Assembly: GCA_911728435.2 (NCBI GenBank)
Contig: OU452199.1
Coordinates: forward strand, 6,334,860-6,398,859
Origin: Apoderus coryli
Taxonomy: Eukaryota > Arthropoda > Insecta > Coleoptera > Attelabidae
DNA length: 64,000 bases
Direction: 5' to 3'
The notes under the pieces are model-generated. The model did no database searches. It saw only the letters and a list, made by a program, of their open reading frames with translations, and was not told the origin of the DNA. Of the stretch, positions 34,044 through 46,048 are shown piece by piece (the first letter of the stretch is position 1; each line of letters begins with the position of its first letter). Position numbers and translations under genes: made by a program.

Positions 34044-34495
34044 ACTAAGGACCAGTTTTGTCCTAAAATTTTAAAACTCCAATTTCGCGAAAACCTTTAA
34101 GTATTTCGAGGAAAAGGAAGTATTCCTTTTTTATGTAGAAAACTTTATTTTATCACATTTTTGACACAAAATGAATAAAAATCACAAGGAAAAAAGTTAG
34201 TTTATAATTAAGGTAAGGACCCCCCCCCCCCCCATTTACCCGCTTATGGTCATCCTTTTTTATTCATTTTCATGTCAGTTTACGACATTTAACTAGGTGA
34301 ATAAATATGGTACATTTGGTTAATTCATATTTACTCGTTTTGAAAATATTTCAAAAAAATCGTCCTCAGGCAGGCTTTAACACCCTGTATCGTAAATAAG
34401 GACTTTTCGAAAAATTACAATTTAGGTTTTTTTCATGATTAGATGTCCCCAATTCGCTCACAAATTTTGGCCAGCTTCTTTTGAAACACCTTGTA

Positions 34496-35642
34496 GATTT
34501 TGCTTCAAATCCAAGTTCAGTTCAATTTGCCTCTCGATAACCACACAAAAACAGACGGCAACATTAAGGGATGTTAAAAAATTGTATAAAATTGGAAAAA
34601 ACATTTCTGACTGCCTGCCATCGACATTATATTCTTGCTATTCTGGATTTCTTAATCGGAAAGTTAATATTTAAATTATTGTATGCAACTCAATAAAATT
34701 TAAAAGTATAATTCTACCATAGCTATTGTTTTTCGTCTTTTTTGCTAGAAATTTAAATTCGAGTTTATATCTATCACATTCTTTCGTAACAGACTGCCAA
34801 ATAGATTTAGCAATATTCTTGTTTGCGTAGGTGTAATATATTCTCCATAATACTCGTAGATGTCTAATATGTGCTATATGTTCCTTTGAAGGATTTCGTT
34901 ATCGGGTAAATTCAATAAGATTTTTCCTTTTATCCTTAAAAGTTCGGTAAAAAAGGAAATTAAATATTTATGGCAAATCCTTCATATAGACAATCAAATC
35001 TAAATGGATTGCATTTTAAAATGGATGTTGGGTGCAACGGGGGTAAGTAGCAAAGATGGGGGTAACATAATCACCCTAAGGAAGCCAATATTGAAGAATC
35101 TATTCGTGAGATACCGGCGGATATGTTGGAGAGAGTATGCGAAAATTGGACCCAGCGCATACATTTCTCTAAATTTTATGTGTTTTTTTTTTGTAATCAA
35201 ATCCGAAAGGTCCTAAACAATCACCTGTTAGTAGTAAATATTTTACTTACAGAAACAGTTCAAATGCAGACAAATTCGGAAACCCTCAGGGATTTTTTAT
35301 TAAAAATTCTTAACCTACAAAAACAGTTCAAAATCTAAATCTTCTCCTAATTGCACATTCCCTAATTGAGCTAGGTACTTGTACCTCTGATTTATCAAAT
35401 CTTCCATATTTTTCAGTGGAGTAGTAACTTATGCCTCCAGGTGGCCCAAAAAAAATAATCCAAGATTTAACTCCAGAGATCGAACGAACTATACGTAAAG
35501 GTCACCTGAACCAATCTAGCAAACTACGTATGTTTTTGTTACAATTTACGAGAAACTATATTAGAATTAGTGAAACTTTGGTATAGTTGCGATACAAGTC
35601 ACCTACAAATCTAACCCAAAAACTGATGGTGAATCATCAATC
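34496..35642 (+). other. Intergenic stretch with a transposase scrap and a possible small exon
   Basis: At 35080-35165 the frame reads EANIEESIREIPADMLERVC and ENWTQRI, the C-terminal block of Tc1/mariner-like transposases also present at 27186-27281. At 35417 a strong acceptor (TATTTTTCAG) precedes ATG at 35431 and 33 codons starting PPGGPKKIIQDLTPEIERTI, before a GTATGT donor-like site at 35530. The latter has no recognised family. The rest is AT-rich. Confidence 0.35.
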
Positions 35643-36335
35643 ATATGGACCTCGTTATGCATAACATGACCAAGCGCCATTTTAACGAATATAGATAAAT
35701 GACTTCTAGTTATTAAGCTTTCTAAAAAAAAACTGTCCATCAGACTGAGTTCAAATTTTATATGGAGATCAAAAGTACTAAAGAGAAATTAGTTTCGCAG
35801 TTTTATCATGATAATATAAAAAATATAGGGTTTGTGAACAAAAAAGCCGTTTGGTCGCTTATTGGTTTTATGCATTCCTACATGTTTGAGTTTTGCATAC
35901 TTTGACTATATATGCCATTTTTGGCGCTTAGTCTTGTTATGCTAAATTCGGGCTGCATTTTTAGTTTTACATATTTTAACTACACGCCATTTTTGGCGTT
36001 TAGTCAAATTATGCTAATTTAATAATGATTAAACATAACTTGACCAAGCGACAAAATAACGGCTATATTGGCGGTTGGTCATGTTTTGCTAAACTCTCGT
36101 ATTGACATCTTTGAATCTCTTCTTACAACATGGACTTGATCGTATAATGCGTAATAACAATAAGTAAATGCATAATTTGGCGTTTAGCGTTTTTAATTAT
36201 TTCTTTTAAAATAAAGGTCTCTATATGCCCATTAATTTTGTATAGTTAGATTACACCTTTAGACATTAGATGGCCATATTATCTCAAAATTAACGAAATG
36301 GTGCTTGGTCATGTTATGCATAACGCGGTCCATAT
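35643..36335. mobile_element. 693-bp TIR element (ATATGGACC ends)
   Basis: The ends match over about 38 bases, reading ATATGGACC-T/G-CGTTATGC then ATAACATGACCAAGC and CCATTT. Internally, blocks such as GCCATTTTTGGCG and TTGGTCATGTT recur. No ORF. A target duplication is not clear. Confidence 0.65.
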
Positions 36336-37278
36336 CATACTCGAGGTTGTTCCACCAGCTAACTGCAATAATGTACGAATTACCATTACCAAGTAATCTG
36401 GGCGTTCGTATCACTGATTCATAATAGACGAACTTAGTAACAAAATCATACTAGGTATACTGTTTTAGATAAAGTTTCAGCAAAAAGCAACGAGAAATAG
36501 GAGGGAATAAAGAGAACTCAAAACAACAAAATTCCAGCAGATTTTTAGTCCCCATTAGCCCAAATTTTATATTCAACGAGAAAAAAATTATCCAGCTTAG
36601 GACGCTTATGGGACTTGAAGAAACGAACAATAACGAAACTGAAAACTTTTTCAACCTCAAGAAAAAACATCTATTTACCAGCAAAGTGACATAAAACGGA
36701 GCAAGAAATATTACTTCTTTTTGTTAAAGATTCGTTTTTATTGTGCAAAATTAATAACAACTCGCAACACGAATTTCGCAATGTGAGAAGTTGTTCTGAA
36801 GTAATGAGAAAATTGCTGTGGTGTACAAAAAATATTAACTATTACGTGAAGCAGCAAATTGTAATGAATGAGGTTACTACACCGGGTGTCCCACCAATAA
36901 AGGTTTTGATCGATTATGGAGAAACTACACTGTGGGACAATTTGAAAATCTGGTGTAATAGTTATGTCAACGGGGCGAATTCGGCAACTTTCTTATTTTA
37001 AATACGACCCTATATATTATTATATGTTATCTGTATTCTACATGTAATTCTAATGATAGTCCATGTATAATACAGGATGAGTTGGGAGGAATGGGCCTAA
37101 CTATCCAATATTCATTTGTTTTCAAGTTACATATTTAAATAAAATACCTATTGTTAAACCAAAATATCAACCATTAATATTGTTTTAAATTAATCATTGG
37201 TTTAGTAAATTTTCAAAAATACCGCCATTGACTTCCAACATTTCCTGCTTCGTTGACGAAGGGCGCGCCTGGAACTTC
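36336..37278. other. Intergenic stretch
   Basis: An ACCGGGTGTCCCACCAATAA end at about 36880 looks like the start of another TIR element. A frame over it (36741-37001) is not a recognised gene. Otherwise AT-rich. Confidence 0.35.
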
Positions 37279-37555
37279 GAATTGCTTACATAAAGTAACA
37301 AGACTTTTATTTATGTTGAAAATTTGTTTCACACTACCATGCTTTCACCAGACGGGCCGTTTCTCATCTCTTTGTCGGTCATCTCTCGTGCTAGTATAAG
37401 CTCTTCGTAAATGTTGGAAATTTGGGTACACTGCCTGCCGATCACCACTGATGGGTTGTGGATCAACGAAACGGCCCGTCTGATGAAAGCATGGTAGTGT
37501 GAATCAAATTTGTAACATAACTAAAAGTCTTGTTACTTTATGAAACAAGCAATTC
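37279..37555. repeat. Imperfect palindrome, about 86-bp arms
   Basis: The left arm (37279-37363) and right arm (37468-37555) pair through GAATTGCTT, AAGTAACAAGACTTTT, CACACTACCATGCTTTCA and GACGGGCCGTTTC. The centre is about 104 bp. Probably a foldback MITE; its outer limits and duplications are unclear. Confidence 0.7.
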
Positions 37556-38121
37556 CTAGCGGGAGGCTAGGGAATTTCGTGCGTTCTTATGTATTGCTTT
37601 TTCCTAATAATGTTACACGCATTTGATTTGTGAGATGCTGTTTGGAACTTCCATGCAGTTTAGCGTTTTCAGCAAGATGCACTAAATCATCAACACCACT
37701 AATTGTCAAATGCGTTTCACCACCAAAAAGTAAAAACAAATTACAAGGTTTTCGTCAATGCTTAATCACAGCTAATACACACACAGCGCGATCTGTCTTT
37801 TGGCGGGCTCTATGCTCCGCCCATTAGTGGAAAAGATGTCTTTGACGTGCAGTCGGAAGATCGGTATTACTTATTGCACGTTTAGCCGCTAGCCATGCGT
37901 ATAATTTTATGATTTTTAAAAAAATTCCTGTTAACATATTTTAAAGTAAAATAAATCCTAACTCATATATAATCGCAAAACAAAATCAAACATTGAACAC
38001 CTTAGTGTGTTACTAATATTTACAAGATCATCACATATATTTGGTTTCAATAAAAGTTCTTTGAAGTTTCTTTGAAATATGACCTCGATATGTGTAACAA
38101 AATCCACAGAGGCATCATCCG
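37556..38121. other. Intergenic stretch
   Basis: No gene was recognised. Confidence 0.35.
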
Positions 38122-39547
38122 GTGTATTTAAGTTTCGTAAATATGTCACACATATGTTGTTTCACTGGCCACATTCCATCTGATTGGCTTCGATCAACGT
38201 TCGTAATGATCCCAAAGACGACCAACGCCACGAAATGTAAAGACCATCGCCATATCAGCCTAATGAGTCATCTGCTGAAGGTATTCCTTCGTATTCTACA
38301 CTCTAGAATGTTCAATAAACTAGAAGATCTGAGCGGAGACACACAATTTGGTTTTAAAAGCGGAATGGGGACTCGTGAAGCCGTTTTCTGCCTGAATACT
38401 TTAGTACAAAACAGCTTAGACCAACGAAAAGACGTATATATGCTGTTTATTGATTACGAGAAGGCCTTCGACAATGTTAGACATGACACCTTGTTGAAAC
38501 TTCTGCATAATGCCAATATTGACGCAAAAGATATCAGAATCATCCAAAATCTATACTGGAATCAAAAAGCCTGTGTAAGATTTGAGAAATCACTAACAAC
38601 AGACGAATTTAAAGTTCTAAAGGGGGTTCGACAAGGGTGCATACTGTCACCAATACTATTTAACTTATACGTCGAAAATATATTTTCTGAGGCGCTGGAA
38701 GACTTAGAGTGTGGGATTAAAGTAAATGGTATACCAATTAACAACATACGGTATGCAGACGACACCGTAATCATTGCTGACAGTGAAGATGACTTACAAC
38801 TAATGCTGGAACAGATAAATACAGTTGGAAAGGGGAATGGTCTCAAAATAAACATACAAAAGACAAAGTACATGATAGTAAGCAGAAACCCTCCTCAAAA
38901 TGCTGTGTTAAACTTGGAAGACCAACCTATTGAACGAGTGCAAAACTTTAAATACCTTGGAACCAACATAAATGAACAATGGAATCCCGAACAGGAAATT
39001 TGCTGTCGTATACAACAAGCGAGGCATGCTTTCACAAGCCTAAGACCCTTTCTTTGCAACCTGACATTGTCCCTCAAATTAAGATGCAGAATGGTGCAGT
39101 GTTACGTCTGGTCCATCCTGTTATATGGAATGGAAACATGGACTCTGAAGATCCGGTCGATAAACAAGCTTGAGGCTTTTGAAATGTGGTGTCTAAGAAG
39201 GATGCTACGTATATCATGGGTAGACCGAGTTCGAAATGAAGACGTTCTTAGAAGGGCGGGATGCGAAAGAGAACTTTTCAACATAATCAAGAAGCGGAAA
39301 ATTGGATACCTGGGCCACATACTACGAGGAGAGAAGTACAAAATACCACAGTTAATTCTCCAAGGAAAAATTGAAGGGAAGAGAGGAGTAGGACGTAAAC
39401 AGATGTCCTGGTTGAGAAACATCAAGAACTGGACAGGCATTAGCAATACGGGCGAGCTCTGTCGCGCTGCGGAAGCAAGGACCCTTACTATGATGAGATA
39501 GTCGCCAACGCACTAGAAGTGTACGGCATTTTAAGAAGAAGAAGAAA
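38122..39547 (+). pseudogene. RTE-clade non-LTR retrotransposon, long RT ORF (5'-truncated)
   Basis: A 459-codon open frame without interruption. Recognisable from about residue 16: HIPSDWLRSTFVMIPK, HRHISLMSHLLKVFLRIL, TQFGFKSGMGTREAVF, MLFIDYEKAFDNVRHDTLL (RT motif A), GVRQGCILSPILFNLYVE (motif B), IRYADDTVIIADSEDDLQ (motif C, catalytic YADD), KINIQKTKYM, FKYLGTNI, then the C-terminal block GYLGHILRGEKYKIPQLIL and SWLRNIKNW. Thumb and C-terminus are of RTE type. The AP endonuclease domain that precedes RT is missing, and the first about 15 residues are probably read-through of flanking DNA. The element ends with a (AAG)n tail at 39531-39547. The copy at 27779-28068 is a shorter relative. 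The RT frame looks intact and therefore recent, but without the endonuclease it is not autonomous. Confidence 0.85.
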
Positions 39548-41246
39548 TATGTCACTCTGAGCAATTTCATATGCTCTGAAAAATCAAAAAATTGAGGTAT
39601 CATCAAGTTGTTCATGCGCTTTAAAAGTTTGTACACATATCTCACATGTATGATTATCTAGGCCTTTTTAATTATGTTTTTTTTTGTCAATTTACTTTTT
39701 TTTTGTATTGTGTTAATGAAAAATGAATTGATTATTTATTTATTACCGTTATTAAACTATTATTAATATAACTAAACATTTTTATTTACTTTCTTGTCCA
39801 TCTGTTAGTTTCAAACTATTGAGCAATAATACATATCCAAAACTTCAGCTACACAACTTTAATGTATAATCATTTTACCCTCTCCTTATAAAATAAAATT
39901 ATATTGACCGAACCCTGACCGTCAAAAGCAGTAATTTAAGGTAATTTTACTGTTAGGCAAAAAATTAAGAGCTGAGGAAAGACCTTAACGTAAATCACTA
40001 TTCTGTTGGTAAGATCACATAATAACAACAGTTCTAATATCGTAATTACTATGACCTCAATTTTATAAATCGCACTTTGTCAGCCCACACGAGTTCTTTA
40101 ATCTTTAAAAATGAAAATTTATTACTTTTCAATAATAGTAGTATTATTATCAACTCCAAATACATCCCTAATTTTATTGCAATATTATAATTAACTTTAA
40201 AATTATTACTACGGTACTGCCAGGCAATTTTACCTCAATGAGTAATAGTTTTAATCCGGCTCTGACTTTTCAGCTTTGTGCGACAGAGAAACCAACACTT
40301 CTGTCTCGCTTGCTCGTAAATCGCCAGATAAAAGGTGCCGCCGAGAAGATTCCTAGCTGTGTGTGTATTAGCGGTGGCTTAATCTTGAAAAGTCCTTATA
40401 CTTTGAAATTAAATCCATTTCCAATTAACAAAACCAAAATAATAAACTCAAAATGCAAACAAACGTATACCACCAGTACAGCAACGTGAAGTTTTCGTAG
40501 CGTATATCACAGGGGAGGGAGGACTAATAAATATAATAATATAACCACGACTGGGAGCGGACAAACAACACGGATAAAAATTATAGCGAAATAATACAAC
40601 AAATTAAAAAAAAACCATAATATAAGATAACTACTTCCCCAAAAATTGAAATAGTTTATTCTGTGCAGCTCATGTACACTAGCCGCCACTGATTGGCAGT
40701 TCTTAAACTGCATTATTTTCTATTACTGACCTGTTTTTTGGATACATATTACTTCAAAAACCTAGCAAACTCACACCAACAATGATAGGCAGACAATAGG
40801 TAATAAATAAGAGTCAGAAATTACTTTTTCTTTATTCTTGAAGTATATTTCATTTCAAAAAGCAGTGGGCTGTATTTGGAAATGAATGAATGAATGAGTA
40901 GGCCAGAGCCGAAACATAAATAATAATTTAGTGTCAACAGAAATGTTCATATTATGAATAGCCAAGTTATCACTCATTATTACTGTGACTCACAACAAAG
41001 AAAATATTCGCTTGTATTACTAATATTGTACCTACGTTCATTTATTTCAGAAGAAATCAGTCAGTGGTGCGATCAACAGCAATTTCTATTATGTAGCGCG
41101 AAAATTTCTAGAATAGTTTTTTCAAATATGTAGGTACAAATATAATGATGTATTTTTACATAAAAGTTGCTGTTTTTTTTTTGTTTTATTAGCAAATTAT
41201 CAATTATCTCAGGGATTTAAATCAGGCGTATTTTTCTTCATAAATA
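39548..41246. other. AT-rich intergenic stretch
   Basis: No gene or repeat was recognised. Confidence 0.4.
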
Positions 41247-42000
41247 CAGGGTTATTCATGCCATACGACACGGAATAATGTGGCTAAACTATTAAATTTC
41301 GTAAAAGTTTTATTCATGCGTTCGATAAAAATGATGTATGACTACATTTTAAAAATATTGTGGATCTATACAGGGTGTCCCAAATATATGAAATGAACCA
41401 TAGTTGTGTTTTTTTAAAATAATGCCCTGTATATGAATATATTTTTAGATTCCGCGTTCAAAATAAACCTAACTTCCACTAAAGTACATCTCACCGAAAC
41501 CTGACAGTTTTTTAAATATTTTAATTTTTATAAAAATATAGACATAATTTGAATGAAAAAAATTCACACCTACTCGTTTGTTCTTTTTAAGCTAGTCTGG
41601 GCTGATAAATATACCCACTCATTACTTGTTATGCCAAATATAAAAAAACCCCCAATATTAAATACAGGGTGTCCAATAATATAAGTTATATGAACGTCAA
41701 GTTTAATTCTCAATAACTTGTTTATTTCAAACGGAATACCCGGTATATGAGGTAAACATTAGATGCACAAAGTAATTATCTCTTAAATATTATAATACTT
41801 TCCTATGGATAACTCTTGACGTTTTCGTGGAAAATGCACATATTCATAATATTAGGGGAATTTTTAATTGAACCTGTTAATTTCATGTAGATCACCCTGT
41901 ATTTGATGATGATGAAATTAATTATATATATTCACTATAAGGTTTGGCTATAAATATGTATATTTTTAATTTTACATTTAAAAAGAACATATTGGTAGTA

Positions 42001-43250
42001 GGGGAGACCGGGGTCAATTGTGACACGGGTCAATTGAAACAGTGATCAAAACTTCTTTCTGGTAAAGATTGTATAACCAAACTGTGCTCATAACATACAG
42101 AAATATCGGCGAGCTTCTTCCGGCAGTACTCCGCGGGGCGTTAAAGCAAGTATATGAACTTAGTGCGAGATTTTGTGTTTTCACGTGTCCAAAGTAAGTA
42201 TTTACGATATTCCTTATGTATGTGTAATTGAGTCTGTGTATGTGTTTAGTTCGTTGTCAACTTTATATTAGTTAGGCCATTAAGTTAGCTTTATTTTACG
42301 TTGGTTAGTATTTCAAATTAATTTCGCTTGTAGTAAATATGTATGTTTCTAACGCTTCAATTAACCCCACCTTTTTGTAAAATAAATTACTTAGTTTATT
42401 TAATTTCAGATACCCCGTAAAAGAGTCCTAAAAACTGATAGATCAAGTCGAGATATATCTTTATATGGATCGGCATACGTAGAGCTTCAAAATGGGCTAT
42501 GTCTACGTCTAGCTGCTGACCAATTTCGTATATCTCATGTGTCTCTGTTGAGGTACAGAAAGATAGACGTGGATTGAAAATGGTATGGCGGGAGAAGACT
42601 GGTTTTCTCGTTTCATATCAAGACACCGTGACTTATCAATACGAGCACTACAGGCAACCAGTTTATCCAGAGCAACGCAATGTTGATGAAACTGGCGTAA
42701 CAGTCCAGAAACCAATGAATTTCAAAACCCTACTTCATCAACTTCTCGAGCACATTTTGAATTTTCCGAAAATACTTTATACAAATCAACCACCCAAAAT
42801 GAGACTTTTTCACCAGAAGCTGTTAGGTCTTTTGGAAAAGGTCCACCACGAAAGGTGGCAGCAAAAGGAAAGAAAAAAAGAAAGTCCAAACTGGTACACC
42901 AGAATACCTCATAAGCAGAATATTGTGTAAATTTTTGTTGTTGTTATGAATGAATTTTGTTATAGTTCCTACTTGGTTTTGAATATTTTTTGTTGACTAA
43001 TAAAAGAAAATAAACAATATATTGTCCCCATTACCATTGTTTCAATTGACCCTTGACCGGGGTCGTTCGTAACATTATGCACCATCTCTTATTTCTTTCG
43101 CATATTCCTTTCCTGCTTACCAATAGTCTAATTTAACTGATAGGTTAAGTATATCAACCTCACAGCTATATGCGAACATAAATTTAGAATCATTTCCATT
43201 CAGTTTCTAGCCAGAAAAGAAAAAATGGTTCAATTGACCCCGGTCTCCCC
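42001..43250 (+). mobile_element. Pogo-like DNA transposon, non-autonomous
   Basis: Perfect inverted ends GGGGAGACCGGGGTCAATTG are flanked by TA (41999-42000, 43251-43252). The interior keeps pieces of a pogo/Tigger-type transposase: in one frame DWFSRFISRHRDLSIRALQA (the N-terminal DNA-binding/linker block, 'W...F..RH..LS.R..E'), then NVDETGVT (first acidic motif, 'NADETG') and finally FSPEAVRSFGKGPPRKVAAK with a basic run KGKKKRKSK. Large parts of the catalytic domain are missing and frames change. The empty site exists in copy 1 of the host transposon (TATTACTACCAATAG, inverted, near 21657-21671), which proves the boundaries. Confidence 0.85.
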
Positions 43251-43381
43251 TAATAGGACGAATTTTCCAAAATTATATTTGTCAAGTCAGTCATGAGAAT
43301 TTGACAAACTATATATTTAAACAATAACATAATAAATACATACATTTTTAACTGAAATTAAATAACAAGATATACATAAAT

Positions 43382-43645
43382 ACTAATTCTTTTACTAGTC
43401 GATCTTCTTGGGAATGAGGTTCATATGAAACTAGTTTTTTGAAATAATATTTATTTCATGTCATATCTTTCGTACAACGTTTCGACAACATTACGTTGTC
43501 TTCTTCAGGCAACAGAATCTTCTTTTTGTTTTTTTTTTTATAATTTCGTACAACATCTTTTCATTTTGATCAAGACATTAATAAGTACCAGAAAATTCAG
43601 ATCATTTCTGTTTAGTATTAATATACAAATAAATTTTATATTAAA
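43382..43645 (-). mobile_element. Insert with hammerhead-like core in copy 2
   Basis: Copy 1 lacks this about 260-bp segment between AACAAGATATA and ATGTTCAAAATGATTGG. Its minus strand at 43472-43508 has CUGAAGA, an extra A, helix II GACAAC-GUAAU-GUUGUC (6 bp) and GAAAC followed by GUUGUA. Helix I pairing is poor. Similar CTGAAGAAG...GAAACG blocks are common in retroelement hammerhead-like units, but this copy alone would not be convincing. Confidence 0.45.
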
Positions 43646-43804
43646 TGTTCAAAATGATTGGACTCTAAGCACATTTGATTCTTTTCTTAAATCCTTCAAC
43701 AACTTTAACTTGGTGTAACGCTTCGAAACGCTTCGTTTATTTGCTCCTTCATCTTCTCTATTAAAAAAGTTTTCATTTTCGATGATTTTGTTCCTGCCCA
43801 TATA

Positions 43805-46048
43805 CACCCTGTTTCATTAATATTGCAAAAAAATTTAGGATGAGTTTCCTTGCTTAAAAATAAGAAAAAAAGTTCATGTGAACCTGTGTCCGAAAATGCT
43901 TTGTTTCGAAGATACAGGGTGTTAAAATTTTATTTATTTTTTTGGTTTTTGTAAATAACTTTTGACATAATTGGAATATTTTAATAAAAATTAGTATGTA
44001 GGGGTTTTTTGACATGAGAAATTTAATTTTGATATTAGTTTGGCGTTTTCTTGTAGGTGGCGCCACCTACATATGTTTTCACCTATTTAAAGAGTCATAA
44101 CTTTTTTAATCGTACTTCTTTTTATTTCTAAGAATAAAAATGGATTTATCTATCAGTTTTTCCGCAAAACATGCATACTTGGTAGAAGTCGCTACGAGCA
44201 ACCGTTCTCGAGGTATTTAGATTTGAAAAAGTCAATGCCTGTAATTTTAAAAGGTAATATTTATGTATTATAAATTTTCTTTTATCTTAGAAAAGTGTTT
44301 TAAGGTTAATTGTTATTTATTGTAAGTAATAAATTTAAACGCATTTTGTCACAAAAGATTTAGCAATAGTTATTTGTCTTAAATTTTCGAAACATAATAA
44401 TACAATAACGATTTTTCTGGAAAAGGCAAAAACGCAAAGGTTTTATTATTATCTTTTTTTATTTATCAATATTAATCATAAGGGCGTTTAAAAAAACGAA
44501 CGTTTAACAAAAATGCTGTGAAACAGTCAGCTACTAAAATAATAATAACAATAATAACAATAACTGACATTAACAATTTTGTAAGAAAAATATTTAAGAA
44601 ATGACAATCTCATTAAAAAGTCCTTTGTTTAAATTACAAGAGTTGTTCAAAATGTGAACCCCCAACTGTAATACAAGCATCTATCCTACGACGCATTGAT
44701 TGGCGAACGCGTTCAAATATTCCGGGTGTGTGTCTAATTGTTTCACAGGATGCAATGATGCGGTTTCTTAATTCCTCCACAGTTTCTATTGGGGTCGTAT
44801 AAACCAAATGTTTAAGGTGACCCCAAAGGAAAAAATCCAATGAATTTAGGTCCGGAGACCTCGGGGGCCAGGGTTGTGCTCCTCCTCGACCGATCCAACG
44901 ATTTGGATACACAGTATTTAAATATTCCCGCGCAACTAAACTGAAATGTGGAGGAGCGCCATCGTGCATGAAATACATTTGCAATCTCAATTGTAGTGGG
45001 ACATCTTCTAAAAGTATGGGTAATACATCTTCAAGAAAACGACGATAAACTTCTCCAGTAAGCCTCGGTTGTAAAAAATATGGGCCTATCAATAATCCCC
45101 ACCCAAACGTTAAGTGAAAACTGGTGTTGATGACGGCCTTCTAAAATTGCATGTGGGTTTTCACCTGCCCATACATGATTGTTGTGGAAATTAATTATGG
45201 CTTCTCTGGAGAAATTTGCCTCATCGGTGAATAATATTCGTCCTAAAAAATGTGGATTTTCTCCAAGTTTTTGTTGCATCCATCGACAAAAATCTACTCT
45301 TAGGGGAAAATCTGTGGGTAAGAGTGCCTGTACACGCTGGATGTGATAAGGGTATAAGAGATTGTTCTTTAAAATTCTGAAAACTGTTGAAGCACTTACA
45401 TTTACGTTTAAAGCACGATTCATATTTAAAGCAATCTTTCTGGTACTTGTTGTAGGAGTTTCTTCAATCTGATGAAGCACATGTTCTTCTACCTGTGGAG
45501 TTGCTGCTGTGCGGGGCCTCCCGTTTTCAGCGGTTTGTTTTTGAAAACTTCCATTTTCATGAAGACGTTGATGGAGACGAGAAAACATCGTATGATACGG
45601 GATGACACGATTAGGGTATTTTTCTTCATAAAGACGTCTAGCTGCTAATGAATTACCGTTGGCCAGGCCATAAACGAAATGCATATCGCACATTTCACTA
45701 TTTGTGTAATTCATTTTGAAAAGCTTAACCAACTTAATAATTAAATACTTGACTAATCAATGTCAATATGAGATGCATTAAAATGTTTTTTTTTTTCAGT
45801 TGTCATTTGTTATTTGCTTTCTATTGCCATGACAAATCATAGCACACTCGATGAAAAAAGTGAACATTTACTTTTGCGCAATCAGTTACTGTGCGCTTTA
45901 AATAATTTACACAAAATAAATAAAATTTTAACACCCTGTATCTTCGAAACAAAGCATTTTCGGACACAGGTTCACATGAACTTTTTTTCTTATTTTTAAG
46001 CAAGGAAACTCATCCTAAATTTTTTTGCAATATTAATGAAACACCCTG
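43805..46048 (-). mobile_element. Nearly complete Tc1/mariner-like transposon inside copy 2
   Basis: Inverted repeats of about 125 bp (43805-43935, 45918-46048) share TTTCATTAATATTGC, AGGATGAGTTTCCTTGC and GTCCGAAAATGCTTTGTTTC. TA flanks both ends (43803-43804, 46049-46050), and copy 1 of the host has the empty site. The outermost seven bases are CACCCTG on the left but CAGGGTG on the inverted right end. The transposase gene lies inside on the minus strand. Confidence 0.8.
44634..45732 (-). pseudogene. Tc1/mariner-like transposase with one frameshift
   Basis: Two overlapping frames together give a protein of about 365 residues. The first (to 45031) starts with MNYTNSEMCDMHFVYGLANG, a DUF4817-type helix-turn-helix (AARRLYEEKYPNRVIPYHTM), a second HTH (SASTVFRILKNNLLYPYHIQ) and the catalytic domain with LFTDEANFSREAI (first Asp). 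The second (from 45092) continues GPYFLQPRLTGEVYRRFLED, MHDGAPPHFSLVAREYL (second Asp), RSPDLNSLDFFLWGHL (third acidic residue) and ends GGSHFEQLL, the family's usual end. The frame changes at about 45085 by one base. A more upstream Met (MVKLFKM) exists; the second Met fits the family better. Apart from this lesion all catalytic residues remain, so the copy is young. Relatives: 31425-31890. Confidence 0.85.

Larger units (their letters stand above)
32368..34493. mobile_element. Large foldback element carrying a BEL/Pao fragment
   Basis: The ends CAAGGTGTTTCAAAAAAAGG and, inverted, CAAGGTGTTTCAAAAGAAGC are flanked by TA (32366-32367, 34494-34495). The arms (32368 to about 32815; about 34044-34493) are some 450 bp and share blocks such as GAGCGAATTGG-GACATCTAA, ACGAGTAAA-ATGAATTAAC and a C-run/G-run at 34220-34233. 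They belong to the family of the 691-bp element at 2810-3500, where the two inner ends are nearly adjacent. Here the centre holds BEL/Pao coding remnants and a probable LTR. The poly-C run and inner ends are intact, so the retro-sequence sits at the palindrome centre. Confidence 0.75.

Noticed and set aside
36741..37001. 86-codon frame as a host gene.
   Set aside because: It runs across a transposon-type end (ACCGGGTGTCCCACC), so the coding appearance is probably accidental.
37468..37505. GAAACGGCCCGTCTGATGA contains GAAA, GUC and CUGAUGA boxes of a hammerhead in permuted order.
   Set aside because: GUC and CUGAUGA overlap, leaving no helix I; the sequence is explained by the palindrome arm.
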